Translations under genes and position numbers: made by a program
The notes under the pieces: generated by a model
What the model saw: only the letters and a program-made list of their open reading frames with translations
Told to the model about the DNA's origin: nothing
Database searches by the model: none
NCBI RefSeq assembly: GCF_000346465.2
Contig: NC_034011.1
Location: 25,913,941 to 25,977,940, forward strand
Source: Prunus persica
Lineage: Eukaryota > Streptophyta > Magnoliopsida > Rosales > Rosaceae
Direction: 5' to 3'
Length of the DNA stretch: 64,000 nt
Part shown: piece after piece, positions 26,008 to 38,837 of the stretch
Layout of the letters: every line of letters begins with the position of its first letter
How positions within the stretch are numbered: the stretch's first letter is position 1

Positions 26008-28761
26008 CTTCAGCTATCCTATAGGGGGAACATATGCCCTGCTGCTGGCTGTCCTTTTTTTGGTGTTTCGGCAGTGTTCTGTAGGGGCAAGCTTTACAAA
26101 GCGCAACCAGGATGTGACAGTTTGACTTTTGACTTTTGATTTTTGATTTTTGATTTTGAGGTGGGCTAAAAACTCTTGATGTTAAACCTCTTCATCCCTT
26201 GCTGAACGAACCTCGTCTCCTGGTCTCCATTTTTGTTTGTGTTAATTTTTGGGTAGAAAAGAAAGGGCACAAAAGAAGATGTAGCACTTGTTAGCCAAAT
26301 ATTTATAAATGTAGTCAAGATGTAGTTCTATGAAATGCAGTTTTATATAGTGATTATTTCTCAGCAAGTTTATGATCTGATTCTGATCAATTATTGTTTG
26401 TTGTGGTTGATGTGTTTGTTCCATCACTTCTCAGCCGTAGGATACTAGATGTTGATTGCCACTTGGACAGCAGTTATAAGGTCCGTGACCGTGACCCAGG
26501 AGCAGCCTGCAATGGGTTGGGTTGGGATGGGCTCGTTGGGTTTGATTAAGATTTCTAAGTCTCAAATCTTCAACTAAACTGGGCTCATGCAAACCAAGCC
26601 ATGTATTAAATATTTCGTCTTTTGCTAATTATTTTTTCTTAATAAATGATAAACACATACAAAAAGCTTCGAAATTTCAGGTGGGAGGTAAAATATTGCT
26701 TTATCTATTTCAGCGGTTAAAGAGACAAAAGGTACTGAATCTCGGGCATCTTGTTTGTCATCAATTAACTACAGCGAAAATAAATCTAATGTATTGTGAC
26801 TTTTTTAAAATATAATTATTATTATTGATTAAGCCTTTTACTGAAAGTAAAGCACATTATTTTTACCAAAAAAGAGTAAAGCACATTAAAACTAATATTC
26901 AATTTTGCTAAAACTGAGTGCTTCCCTAAATTCAGTCCTACATGTGGAGAAACACTTGTATGAAATAGGAATAATACTATTTTGCTATCCTAGGCCAAAT
27001 ATATTATGCCATGCGTGATAACTTTTCCACGTGGTAGTCTGTGATTAGTTAGGGATATCATTGTTTTGCTATCCTAATTTCATACAAGTTTTTCTGCTAC
27101 ATGTGACTGTTCTCACTATCCAGTAATTTAGAAGAGTGGAAATAGTCAAATAGATTAAGAAAAAAATTTATAATTAAAATAGTCAAATTGATATTTATTT
27201 TGCTAGAGTAATTGGCTTTAACCATGTGGGCATATTGTGCTGTAACTGAACAAAATTTAAAATCCAAAGCAAAATTTGGCAAGACCTTAATTATTATTAT
27301 GAAAATAAATAGATATCCATTCAATTAGATGCCAATTTAGGATGCATTAAAAATTCAGTTACAGAAAAGATGCATTTCCTTAATTGGACACATACACCTC
27401 ATGAGTCATGCATGTCTTGAGCTGAGACAAATCCAATCCAGGTTTTAACCTCCTTTCCAAAAATGGACAAAATATATGGTTACAAAACCCATCTGCATAA
27501 TTACTTCATTGCCCTAATCCTTCATTTTGAAGGTTTTTTTTTTCTTTGCTTTTTTTTTTAAAAAAAAAATATACAAAAAAAATGGCAAGTCTGGGATTTG
27601 GAGGTTTGTAATTATGAGATTCAGTACTTGAACCTTACAACATGCATCACACTTTCCATTAAAGATATAAAAAACTATGTTTAACCAAGGCAAAGAGAAA
27701 CGTATAACAATAGTTAAAATTGATATTTCCTTGTATTTTACATTTTTGGCAGGCCTTATTCATGCACCCATAATTAATAACTGGGACTTACCTGACTTGG
27801 ACTGGTAGATAAGTTTGAGTGAGATATAACCTTGAAAGTAAAAAAAAAAAAAATCATTTTCATAGTAAAATAATAATAATAATAATTTTTTTATTTAATT
27901 TGTTTTTGCTATAAAATGATAGTCTAAACTAAAGAGTTGAGAGATTTCTCACACACAGAACTATGATGTTGTGGGAATTCGAATATGAGACCTTAGGTTT
28001 GCTAGTCAAGACTCTTTTCCTTAGGTATGCACTGAGTTAGACTATGTTGGCCAAAATAATTATATTCAAATGAATTTAATTAATAGGTTTTTTTCCTCAA
28101 TGAAATTAAGAATTTTTTCGGCTACAAAATGAAATTGAGAGTTGTTAATTCCTAGCTAGCTTGACTCTTTTCATAATTAATATGCAGCTTTTAAAGCTAA
28201 AATTATTTTAAAAGGAGCTGTAAATTTGTTTTTTCCTAGTTGGAAATGCAAAGAAGTAATGTGAGGCCCATCTCAGGTCTTCCTTGTTACTTTGCTTGTC
28301 CCAGCCAAAGTGCATCCAATCCACCGTTGGCTGAAGCGCTGCGTTTCATGAAGAAAATACAAGGGTAATGTCACGCCATTAAACATAGGGGGCCCTAAAC
28401 ATAACGAAGGGCGGTACATGTCTGCCACGTGTCGCGAAACCCTGTCTGAGAATTTTCCCAACGACCTAATGATTATTTTGCATATGTTTTATTGTTGTAA
28501 AAATATTTTTATTTTAGTTTCTGCTTCGAAAATTAGAGAAAAAGCAATGTTAAAGAAGCTGAACAGTCACTGAAGGGAAGAAACATGAGCCCTTGGATGG
28601 CTAGATTGGGCCCTACATGTACCTTGCTCTCAGACTCGGACCTCACTCATAAAAAACTACATAGAGGAGAACGCACACCCCATTTACAGCACAACATTAA
28701 ACCAGCCTTCCTTTCTTGAGCTTTTGTTTCTCTTTAGACTCTCTCTCTCTCTCTCCACTGC
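26008..28761. other. Helicase 3' UTR and AT-rich spacer before the MYB gene
   Basis: The first few hundred bases are likely 3' UTR, including an imperfect TTTTGA/TTTTGAT repeat at 26123-26160. The remainder has a 177-bp inverted-repeat element (26933-27109), homopolymer runs near 27535-27580 and SINE- or TE-like debris around 27970-28040. Immediately before the MYB ATG is a short CT run (28740-28756). No gene is recognised. Confidence 0.55.
26933..27109. mobile_element. Short MITE-like inverted-repeat element (177 bp)
   Basis: Ends are imperfect inverted repeats of about 35 bp: the left starts CAGTCCTACATGTGGAG and the right, reversed, starts CAGTCACATGTAGCAG, both continuing to CTTGTATGAAAT. 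A 13-bp direct repeat (TTTTGCTATCCTA) lies inside. No clear target-site duplication remains, so the superfamily is uncertain. Confidence 0.6.
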
Positions 28762-31700
28762 ATGGAGTTGGAAACAAACTTGAAAGAATTAGATAATTTT
28801 CCTTTCCTTTCAAGCGTTTTCTCTGATTCTTCAACCCCTATGAAATTGAAACCAGAACATCCTTCCAACACCAACAATGGGATTAATTCCCTACACCCAC
28901 AACTCTCTTCTTCTTCTTCCTCACCACCACCCAATTGCAAGCCTTTGTTTTCTTCCCTGGTTCCTCATTTTGATCCTCATCATCAGCATCTTCATCTTCA
29001 TCATCACCATCATCATCAACCGCTTCACGGGTCCCATTTGAATCTGAATTCTCATTCTCATGATGACTTCAAAACCAGTTCTGATCATATCAATCATTTC
29101 TCTACCATTGAGGGGTCTTCATCAAACCCCTTCAGTGGGATTTATTACAACACAAATCCTCATGATTTTGTGGCTGTTCCTCTAGCACCTGATGGTATCG
29201 CCTTTCATGGTGCTAGGGGGTCCTACTGGGGTGCTCATCATCATCATCATCTGGATGCTCAGGAAATTCCAGATGGCCAGGCGCAGATGGGCCCACAAAG
29301 CTGCATACAGCTTCCGCCGTTGATCAATTTTGGAGACTTCGGATCATCATCGCCTATGGCCATAAGTTTGCCTTCCGATGAGGTCACATGCAATAGCAGC
29401 AGCAGCACAGAGATTGAGTTTTGCAAGAGACTCTCAGCTGTTGATCAGAAGAAGACCAAGAGGTTGTGTATGAGAAGACCCACCAGTAGTAAGGTACTGC
29501 AAAAGAAACCCTCCATCTTCAAAGGCCAATGGACCCCTCAAGAAGACAGGTAGAGATTTATTTTTTCTTGCTCTATCTGAATTTGTAATTTTGTACGATA
29601 TAGCAGCTAGGTTGATCGGTATTGAATTTTTTAATTTTCATGTTTCTGTAATTTTATGTGATGAATGGTAATGCAATTAAATCTCTATTTGCAGACTTTT
29701 GGTGCAATTGGTTGAGAGGTTTGGCATTAAGAAGTGGTCTCAAATTGCTAAGATGCTGAGTGGGAGAGTGGGAAAGCAATGTAGAGAAAGATGGCACAAC
29801 CATCTGCGGCCTGACATTAGGGTTTATATCCTTTTCCCCTTAATTCTTCACTATATATCCAAATCCATTAACATAACTATATGCAAGCATACCTCTAGCT
29901 TAATTTCATTATAGACCCTTTTATTTTTCATTAACATTTTGTTCTAATAGGTGCTATTGAGTAATCACTATATTATATTATTATTGTGGGAGCGGAGATT
30001 CGAACTTAAGATCTCTTTCACTATTAGACTAATCTAATAGCTGACATGTGCAAGTTCTCAATTTAGGTCCTTCGCTGGGTTCATAATTATATTAATGTAT
30101 ATAGACGCATATATGCATATAGCTATATACATATATGGTTTCGCTCATATTTGGTTTTATATTTATTAGAAATTATGATAAATTTTTGTTTTTTTGATGA
30201 ATGCCGTGAAATATATATACACTCTTACATTGTCTTATTTTGTCATTGTCATTTCTCCGTTTACATATTTTGTAAAGCATATGCACTATCCGATCTGGGG
30301 TAGCGGCACATATAGGCCTGAAATGGTTATGGCCCCCTAAAGTCCCAGAAACTCCTCTGAAGTGTCATATAAACCTGAAAATCTGTGTGTAAGTTCATAA
30401 ACTTTTCAGCTATTGGCCCCCCAAAACATATAGAGTCTAGCTCAGCCACAAGGTCCGATATTTGTCAATATCATGCGTTTCGACCAGTGCTAGGTTGGAT
30501 CACAGGATTTTAATTAGTAATAATTAAGCACAATATAGATATATATCATGAATTTTCAAAACTACCCTTGTCAAGGTTGATTCATGAGTATAAAATAATC
30601 CTAATCCAAATTCGAATCCGAATTCATTTAAATTTGGATGACTAAAAATGTCAAATTATCATCCATATCTATTTAGCATAGAATTTATTATCAAAGTTGG
30701 GTTAAAGTCAAATTTATTTAGAGAACCAAAATTATATATTTAATATGAGATTCGGTGTTGTTCTGTTCTTGTATATATTTTCAATTTTTGTATATAGATT
30801 AGTAAAATAATTTAGTTATATTACTATACTTATTATCATGGTTGAGATGGTATAATATTGATTTATTTTTTATTTACTAAGGGCCCATTTGATAACCATT
30901 TCAATTTCAATTTCTAGTTTTTATTTATTTTGTGCTAGAGTATAGAGGAAAATGAGAGGGAGAATGGAAGTGATGATGAAATTTAGAGAGAGAGGATGAA
31001 AAGGGAGGATGGGAGGGAGGAGTAACAAAAGTGAAAACAAAAACTTGAAAGTGAAAACAATTTCAAATAGATTTCAGTTTTTAAATTTTGTTATTACTTT
31101 TGCTACTCCTCCCTTCCACCTCTCAATCTCATTTCTACTCTCATTCTCACTTCCATTCTCTCTCTCCTTTTCTTCTACATTCTAGCATAAAAAATGAAAA
31201 CTAAAAACTAAAATTGAAATGGTTATCAAACAGGCCATAAATTAACAAAGTATTCAATCGGACTAACTAAAACAGAATTTACCCTTTTTCATCTCTACTT
31301 GTCTACTTTGAGGTTATTGAACTATAAGGTGACACCTTCATCATGACTACTTGACCTAGTTAAAAATGGCTGCATATAGATATAAAACCCTAGGACGATG
31401 AAATACGAGCATTGTTTTGTACTGAACAGGTCAAACTATGCATGATCAAATGAGCTTTTGAGTTTTATATATATGGTGATCACATGTACTTACTGCGTGC
31501 ATGCAAATTTGCAGAAAGATATGTGGAGCGAAGAAGAAGACAAAATACTAATCGAAGCCCATAAGCAAATCGGGAACAAATGGGCGGAAATCGCGAAGAG
31601 GCTGCCGGGGAGGACTGAAAACACAATCAAGAATCATTGGAACGCAACAAAGAGAAAGCAAAACTCAAAGAAGAAAACCAACAAAGACCCCAACAACAAC

Positions 31701-32201
31701 ATTAATCCCCCCGAGAGCTCTCTCTTGCAGGACTACATCAGGAGCGTTGTCTCTTCTTCTTCTTCTTTTTCTTCTTCTTCTTCTTCTGCTTCTTCTTCTG
31801 CTACTACTCCTAAGACTTCTTCAGCTTCAACCGAAACGACCGAAACAACCGAGCAGAGAAACGCACTCTCATCCGATCACTCCAGGGGCTTTTACTTCAA
31901 CCAAAACAATGCCGAGAGCGCAAACTGGGCCCAGACAGCTTATCATCCTGATCATATCAGTAATGAGACGTCCAATAATATGTACAGTCAGATGGGTGGT
32001 TCTGTTTCTAATTTGTTCAATTTTGAAAGTTATGGGTTTGGTGGATCTTTCTTGGTTGACCAGGTAACCGAGGTTGAGGAATATCGGGGCAGCAGCATGG
32101 AGGCTGAGATGCCGTTGGCGTTGGAGATGCAGGGCCCTGATGATGACCATGTCAAAAAGGAGATGGATTTGCTCGAGATGATTTGCCAAGGAAAGCTTTA
32201 G
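28762..32201 (+). CDS. R2R3-MYB transcription factor, MYB98/MYB64/MYB119 subgroup
   Basis: Nuclear DNA-binding regulator; Arabidopsis relatives act in the female gametophyte and seed (MYB98, MYB64, MYB119, MYB115, MYB118). Exons: 28762-29549, 29695-29821, 31515-32201; 533 residues. R2 begins [10 protein letters not shown] (254) with regular Trp spacing; R3 begins near KDMWSEEED (306) and ends in [13 protein letters not shown], diagnostic of this subgroup. The DNA-binding domain sits in mid-protein behind a 250-residue N-terminus that is rich in Ser, Pro and His: a 12-residue run with ten His near residues 77-90 and an HHHHH run further on. A poly-Ser tract follows R3. The tail ends in an acidic stretch. 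The ATG at 28762 is the first after the CT-rich leader. Intron 2 (1.7 kb) hosts a foldback MITE. Confidence 0.93.
30881..31236. mobile_element. Foldback MITE in MYB intron 2 (about 356 bp)
   Basis: Left end GGGCCCATTTGATAACCATT; the right end reversed reads GGCCTGTTTGATAACCATTT. The arms continue for about 150 bp, with a GA-rich left arm matching a CT-rich right arm, so the whole element would fold into a long hairpin. The ends resemble widespread plant hAT-like MITEs. The target duplication is degraded. Confidence 0.8.
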
Positions 32202-33119
32202 GCTAAAGCTTTTCGTGTTGTGTATGGGTGTGCCTAGCAATTTACAATATCCTCAGGTACATGGTGGTGTTGAATAAGAATGCCATATGCTAGAGGGACA
32301 AAGAAGAAGAAGAGAATCATATCATGTGTTTGTGTTTCTGTATGTTTAGGTTGTTGTGTTTAGATTAAGCGTACTTCAGACTTTGTATTTTCAGCTTTTT
32401 ATATGGATAGTTTGGAACAATTTCAGCTTTAATTAATTAGTTTTATATATGTGTTTGTCCAAATTTAGTATTATTTATATTTATGTCTATACTATATAAA
32501 GGAGCTAGGTTTTATATATATTAGCTAGAAATTAATTATATTCTTTCTTATCAATTTTTGCAGTCTCGTAAATAAAAAACTAAGCTTACCACATTTTTAT
32601 ATCACATTATGCACCACATATCTAATAAAGGTAGAGAGCCCCACGTAATATAATATCATAAGCAGTGTATTAAAAAAGGAATTGTGTTGAGTTTAACGCT
32701 TCAGAGGCATGTTGGGCATCGCCAATTTCGAAACCCTTGTGGGCCTCCGTAGGCGTTCTGGTGCAAAGTGCTCTGTAAGGCCCATATGGAAAACCCATCT
32801 GCATCTATGGGTTTTACTTTCATGAGCCTCAGCAAATGGAGAAACTGATGCAACCAAAAACCTCATGTATTGCATACAATACAAGTACATGATGATGACA
32901 GAACAGAACTAATGATTTTTACAGTGATTAAGAGCATTTACGTCTGTACTCGAACTCATTCTCTAATATATATACATATATATATATATATATCTTTTGC
33001 ATACAATACAAGTACACGATGATGATGACACAGAACTAATGATCTTTACAGTTGATGATTTTCGTTTTGCTTTTTTATTCCTTAATACAATCATTACACT
33101 TGTATAATTTATGCAAAGA
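32202..33119. other. Convergent 3' ends of the MYB (+) and PPT (-) genes
   Basis: Contains the 3' UTRs and an AT-rich gap. An imperfect direct duplication (listed separately) lies in the likely PPT 3' region, with an AT microsatellite at about 32966-32992 between its copies. No coding frame is credible. Confidence 0.6.
32868..33052. repeat. Direct duplication, 127-bp offset
   Basis: A roughly 52-bp segment starting TGCATACAATACAAGTACA recurs 127 bp downstream (32871 and 32998) with a few changes and a GAT triplet difference. It lies beyond the PPT stop codon. Confidence 0.85.
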
Positions 33120-35320
33120 TTAATTGGGCTTTGGCTTTATTGTCTTTGCTCTTGAATACAAGACGACTCCAGCAAGAGCCAGACCAGTCCCTGCAATGCA
33201 ATGGAAGCCAAGCCAGTCATTATATTAGCTATTATGTTGATTAGAACAGAAATTAATCTTAAGCAGGCAATTAATGTATTGATAATTAAGGAAAGTGTGA
33301 CTGACCGAGAGAATTTATGGGCGAGACGGGTGTTTGGAAGAAGATGACTGAGGAGACTATCACCACCACACGCTTCACACAGTTCCCTACTGAGTGAGTC
33401 ACCGGCGATACCATCTCCAGTATCTTATAAGACACCTGCTTTGCTTTCCCCACAAAACACATTAACTCATTACATACAAATAATTAAGCAATCACAAGTC
33501 ACAACAAACAAACTCTCTGAAAAAGTGTCACCTGCTGATAAGTGTGGAAGCAGAACCCAGCCAGAAGAGATCTCACGCATAACTCTCTGACATTCAATCC
33601 TTGGCTTGCCTGAAATTAAATTAATAAACAACATTCTTACAATAAAATATAAGAACTAATGCTTCATGCAGGGAAGCTGTTTTGCTTATTTAGAACTAAT
33701 GGTAAGTAAGAAGTACTCACAGCTGAATGCAGGTATGCAGGAGTAAATTTAACGCCTTCCAAGAGAATCGCCGAAGGAACCAACAGGATGAAGGAAATGA
33801 TAGTTATCACTGAGAAGAGATTGATATTGTCCAAAGATTCCTGGGAATCAAAATTCCACATCATAAATTATTATATCATCTTCCATACGACCATTTATAT
33901 AACATAATAATGGCATTAGCTGGTGGAGCCATGTTTGGTTTCAAAGCATTCTTTGAATGAAAACAAAGAAATCCACATCTGCTGGTGGTTACTAATTTTA
34001 CCACCTTAACCATGAGCTTCTTGCTGAGTACATTACGCGATTGGTTAGTAAGATTAGAGGCCATTGCGCTGCTGAAACCAATCCTGTTTCAGAAATGGAA
34101 TAATAGATAAAGCATTTGTAAGAACAAGCCAATGCAATGCAAGGATGTGCTTGTAAAAGGACTTTTGTTACCAATTAAAAGAGGCCTCGGTGAAGGATGC
34201 CAATGCCACTCCACCTACAATTGGCACAAGAGAAGAAACCACCCAGACAGTCGGCCTCTGTGTGCACAGAGCAATCAGCATGATCAATAAACTGAAAATC
34301 AAATAACTTCTTTACATCAATAACACCGCCTTTCGCTGATTGCGGGGACAAAAACTTGGAAAGCAAAAACCCCTACCTCTGCAAGTAAGAGGGCAGAGAA
34401 CAGGACCGTGAAGAAGGGCTCCATGGCTTTGATTGTGTGAGTGAAGGAAACGGCAACTTTCCCAAGACTGATGTTAGTCAATAGGCTGCCCATTGTATGT
34501 GCCACAGCCAGCGGTACAATTGCTCCAAGCTGCGATCCAAGTCAATTAATTAAGCAAAAGGAACAAAATTATGTAAATCGTGCAACAAATTTAAGCAAAA
34601 GTAAACAAACAAACAAACAAGGTAAACAAATTTTATTTTGTGGCAAGAAGGAAGCAATAAGTAGGTACCTGTGAGCGAGTGATGTTTGGCTTGGGGTAGA
34701 GGTTAAAAGCCCACATCAACAAAATCATCATAGTCCCGCAGCCCAACTGAAACGCCGTCATCGTTGCTGGAAACGGATAGACTTTCAGAACCTATGAACA
34801 AGCTCTGGCCTTTAAGTTCTAGCTTTCTTATTTAGGCCAAAATCAATGATAATCTTACACCATGCTTTTTAAACAAGAAAAAGCAATTCAGAAATAAGAG
34901 AACAGATATATAAAGGTAGAGCAATGAGCAGTGAACCTGTTTGTTGTAGATGTTGAAGTAAATATTCAAAAGGTACCAAATTCCAAACAAAGCACCAAGC
35001 TGCAAAGTCTTAACCATCCTGCTCGGATTCGAAGCCTCTTCAGCAGTCTCGGGAGCAGCCCTGACCTTCAAATTATCATATCTTTGACTCGAGAAAAGGA
35101 AGGAAGCAGAGATTTTATTGAAGCTCGGAAAAGAAGAAGATGAAGAAGAAATTGTGTAAAAAAGTGTTTGCCATGAGAGCCTATGGACACAAGTGAGATT
35201 GTCAAGTTGAATCAAAGACGTTGAAGCCGAAAGTTGAGAGGGTTTAGGGATAGGGTTTCGACACGGAGGTTTGAGAAATGAGGTGGAAGGAGACAGAGTA
35301 AGCGCAGTGCCCTGCATCAT
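33120..35320 (-). CDS. PPT: Phosphoenolpyruvate/phosphate translocator, plastid inner envelope
   Basis: Exchanges PEP for inorganic phosphate across the plastid inner envelope, feeding the shikimate pathway. Minus-strand exons: 34937-35320, 34669-34791, 34377-34529, 34172-34257, 34005-34083, 33721-33840, 33532-33609, 33306-33435, 33120-33190; 407 residues. Residues 1 to about 95 are Ser-rich with few acidic residues (transit peptide). The mature part has the TPT/NST drug-metabolite-transporter fold with about nine hydrophobic spans: [21 protein letters not shown] at the start (19 residues here named as first span region), [13 protein letters not shown] in the middle, and [20 protein letters not shown] near the end. 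The terminal SRAKTIKPK is basic. MMQG at 35320 was chosen; an ATG at 35365 would add 15 residues. PPT rather than TPT or GPT is inferred from the KVYPFP and [13 protein letters not shown] motifs. Confidence 0.9.
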
Positions 35321-36256
35321 CTTTGTTTGTGGGATTGGAAAGCAAGCAAGAGAGGGAGAACTCAAGTGTTTGAACGTTGCATGAATACAAAACTGAAAGA
35401 TGACTGCGTTTCTTTCCGGTTTCGTGTAAATTAATTTTTGGATTGTGGTTGCTTAATCCGACTGTAAACTTGAATAACACAATTTGATATAAAAAAACAC
35501 AAGCGCTTGGTTTTTGGCCCAGAACGAGTGAAATTAGTCATTGCATGGTTTTGTAAGCTAGCACTGCGTGGTGTTAAGCTAGCAGTGTAATGAATGGATG
35601 GCATGGATCTCAGCATCCTGTGTACAAAATTCGTTGAGACAAACATGTGGCCTTAAGCGCTTATATTTTGAGGCTGCTTGCCTTCTGAGAACCAATCTTC
35701 CACAATCTGCGATTTGGTTTTCTTTTATCGTTTACCATTTATTTTTAAAAATAATTGATGACTAAGATACTGAACCAAAAGCCACTGGTCTAAAGAAGAC
35801 AATGATGCTTGAGAAAGGGACATAACAGAATGGACCTACGTTTCTGTCTAAGATACTGAGTTTTACTACAAATAAATAATTCAGCAATTGGCACATCATA
35901 GTGATTACTTGGACTTTAGTTCACAGGGGATGGAAAGAAATCAGAAGTTAAATAGAGAGAATGTTCAAACTAAATAGCAGCTAAAGAAAACTACTATGCA
36001 TAATATAATGTTTTGGAGAATTCTTTCCTCGGCTCTGAATGCTTGGCATTTTCGCCTTGTGAAATTTGTGCTTGGTAGCCATCTAATGTGATTTCACTCA
36101 AAACTTTCTAGTTAAAAAGAATTCCCCTTACAAAAACAGGACAAACAACAGAACCTTATCCCAACTATTTGGGGTATTCCCCTCACACAAGATGGGAAAT
36201 GAACCGGACTCAAGAATCAGACTCTATATCTCATATATAGATTAAAAATGCATACT
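35321..36256. other. PPT upstream region and TRM61 3' region
   Basis: PPT promoter and leader (left part) followed by sequence downstream of TRM61. A near-repeat of TAAGCTAGCA...GT around 35550-35590 is noted. No coding frame or element is recognised. Confidence 0.5.
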
Positions 36257-37702
36257 TTATGAGAGGCATTTAAGTCTTGCAAATGTCAAATAGCCAGTGT
36301 GACCTTTGGCCTCGCTGCACGGCCTAGCCATGACTGTGGGAGGACCAGTAGTTTCTCGCACATTGCTTCCTTCATTTGATCGCTGCCGCCTTTTGCGTGG
36401 AAGAGATCCAAGAGAACCAGCTTCGTCACCCTGGAAGTCATCCAATTTCCCTTCTCGAACTTCATATGTCCGAAGGAGTATCTCAAATGTCCTTATATCT
36501 ATACACAAGCAGAAGATACAGATCTTAGACGTAAAAAGTTGACTTACATGCTCCATTAGGGAAGAAATTTAATAATAAAAAATGTAAGAGCAAAAACTTG
36601 GAAGAAGCAAAGTAAGTCCAAAAGAACACGCAATACAAAGCACAAAGGAGATAGCCGTCAACGCCTACCTGTAAAGCTTGATCTCATAGTCTCTGACGCT
36701 CGTTCCACCTGCTCAATACATGGGGAGAAAGAGCATAACATCCCATCTTGTTTCAGCATTTTCCCAGCTGATGGGATGGCCAACCAGGGTTGGGGTAGGT
36801 CCAGGAAGACAGAATCTGCCATCCCAGAAAGTTCATCTGGAAATCCTTCACCCTGAATATCTCTAACTCCTACAGTGACCAAGTTGCTTAATCCCGTCTT
36901 CTCAAAATCCTCCCTATAAAAGTAAAAGATCATGTGAGCCTTTCAATATTGATAACCTTCTCAACAGAGGAAATAGCTTAATCTTAGTACGGAAGCCTGG
37001 TTTTGCAGAGAAAGTAAGCCACTGGTTTAAGTTTCTTCAATTTTAATTTGAGTAGACTAAGTTTATGTGAGGCTAAAACAACATGACGAAAAGTAAAACT
37101 AATTTGTACAGATTCTGAACTCAAAGTTTGCATGTTTCGGAAGGCAAAGCCTATACAAATCTAATTTGTACATGGAAGGAGATACCAAAGCATGGAAACC
37201 AATTAACATTACAATAATAAGGAACAAGGAAAAAAGTGATCTCCACTTCTTACCTAGCAGAGACCGCCCTTTGCTCATGGAAATCAAATGTATAGACATG
37301 TCCTTTAGGAGCTACAGCCCTTGCAAGTGATGTAGTTAAAGATCCACTTCCAGTCCCTGACTCAAGAACCAAACAGCCAGGAACTATTTCCAAGAACATG
37401 ATTACAAAGCTAATGTCCGCAATATAGAGAATCTGAGTCCTGTGGCTTAGAACCAAAGTCCACAGTTCAGGAGTAGGAGCTAACAAGTAAACAAATCCAC
37501 CCTTGGTGCTGAAAACCTTGGAACCAAATTGCTTTCCTACCCAGTCTGAATGTTTAAACACGCCAAACCGATTTTCGAGTACAGAACCATCACATACTTT
37601 AATAGCTTTCATGTTGTCATACCTCTCATAGACAATAACCAAATCTCCATCACGAATACAGCGAGTAAAAGATAACTTCTTGGTTGAATCAATGGGCAAC
37701 AT
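36257..37702 (-). CDS. TRM61: tRNA (adenine(58)-N1)-methyltransferase catalytic subunit
   Basis: Catalytic partner of TRM6; makes m1A58 in the T-loop of tRNAs, mainly nuclear. Minus-strand exons: 37254-37702, 36669-36913, 36257-36498; 311 residues. The N-terminal barrel (1-75) precedes a Rossmann methyltransferase domain with SAM motif LESGTGSGSLT (113-123), an acidic end of strand 2 at FDFHEQ (139-144), and the active-site DLPQPW (188-193). The C-terminus is a basic RKRRQRS stretch followed by GHTGYLTFARL. The ATG at 37702 lies 8 nt after an acceptor (CAG); upstream in-frame codons belong to the leader intron, so the longer frame from 37747 is rejected. A leader exon ends at a GTAAGC donor at 38005. 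Confidence 0.94.
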
Positions 37703-38605
37703 CCTCAACCCTGAAATTGTTAATATGGATTTGAGTTTAACATTCATGGAAGTTGAGCATTTAGCATTATAACAAAAGCAAACAGTTTGTCCACAAGTTT
37801 CGTTTGTTCATCAATGTTGTAACAGTTAATCGTTCTCACTAAAAGGAAACCTGAGTGTGTTAGTAGCACATAACTAAAAGGGCACTCTTTTAACAAAAAT
37901 ATAAAAGGAGGAGCAAACAAACAAACCAGTTATCAATTTATCACCGATAAGATTATCAAAAAGAGATAATAACAAAGCAGTTGAAGTAAATTACAAAGTG
38001 CTTACTTCTGCAATCCACCAGATGTTGATATCCAACCTCTCAGAAAAAGAAGAGCCGAAGAAGGAGGACTGGGTAACTGGGTTCACGTGGAGAGCTGAAG
38101 AAGAAGAAGAGACAGAAGCATACAATCAAACAAGACAAAATGATTCGGTGTTTTAGCCTCACAGTTTCACACTGAACAAGAGCCGAAGACAGAAAAAAAG
38201 AAGGGGGAGGTGAGGGAGGGGAAGGCTGGATCGTAGGTTTAAGGAGCACTGGAGGTTTGGGCCTTCCGATTGGGGTTCTGAGTAGGTGAAGAAAAAAGGG
38301 TCTTAGTCTGGGCTTGACGGTAAGTTTCAGCCCATGAAAATAGTAGGTTTCAGCCCATATGGCCCTTCTTTCATGGACATAGTAGCTCTGTGTTTTGGAG
38401 GGTAATCTCTGCACTTTCCCTTTTTCTGCCTGTTTGTATCAAATCAAAGATCAGAGAACCGAGTTGAAACCAACCGCTCTCTAATGGATTGAGCCAAAAT
38501 GAGTTATCCACAAACCTGAACTTTAGCAGAGGATATATACAAGGAGCTGGCCAAAAGGTTCTCTCTCACACTTTACCATTAGCAAAGAACCATTCTTCAA
38601 ATTTT

Positions 38606-38697
38606 GGGTCCGTTTGGTTGCTGAGGAATTGAAAGAAGAGTAAAATAGATTTAGCTGTCCTGATAATCTTAGCCTTCTCTTAGCAACGAAACGACCC
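38606..38697. mobile_element. Tiny inverted-repeat (solo MITE-like) element upstream of the membrane-protein gene
   Basis: Left end GGGTCCGTTTGGTTGCTGAG; right end reversed GGGTCGTTTCGTTGCTAAG. Both are flanked by AAATT (AAATTTT left, AAATTGG right), suggesting a short target duplication. At 92 bp it would form a hairpin in the leader or promoter. Confidence 0.5.
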
Positions 38698-38837
38698 AAA
38701 TTGGGTTATTGGAAGGAACTTCCCTTGGTGTCGTCGCCATTGATTAGTCCGTCTCACAATCAGGTATGCTGCGTGCTTATATTTACTGTTTCAACCACAA
38801 AGAAAGTTACGAGTAACATCGTCATTGCTCTGGCAGG

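Noticed and set aside
30290..30470. Possible hAT-related fragment (GGCCCCCCAAAACATATAGAG...)
   Set aside because: Similar to common plant TE debris, but no ends or duplication could be defined, so it is not listed as an element.
31747..32067. Leu-rich 106-codon frame
   Set aside because: Shifted reading of the poly-Ser (TCT/TTC) tract of the MYB exon.
34832..34936. Extension of the first PPT exon past GTTCAC
   Set aside because: Reads intron sequence; joining at 34937 to 34791 restores the conserved transporter sequence.
37703..37747. N-terminal extension of TRM61 from the ATG at 37747
   Set aside because: The extension crosses a CAG splice acceptor; residues before MLPIDSTKK are intronic.
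38040..38414. 124-codon minus-strand frame
   Set aside because: Pyrimidine-rich leader/promoter sequence of TRM61; Leu/Pro/Ser-rich low complexity, no conserved motif.
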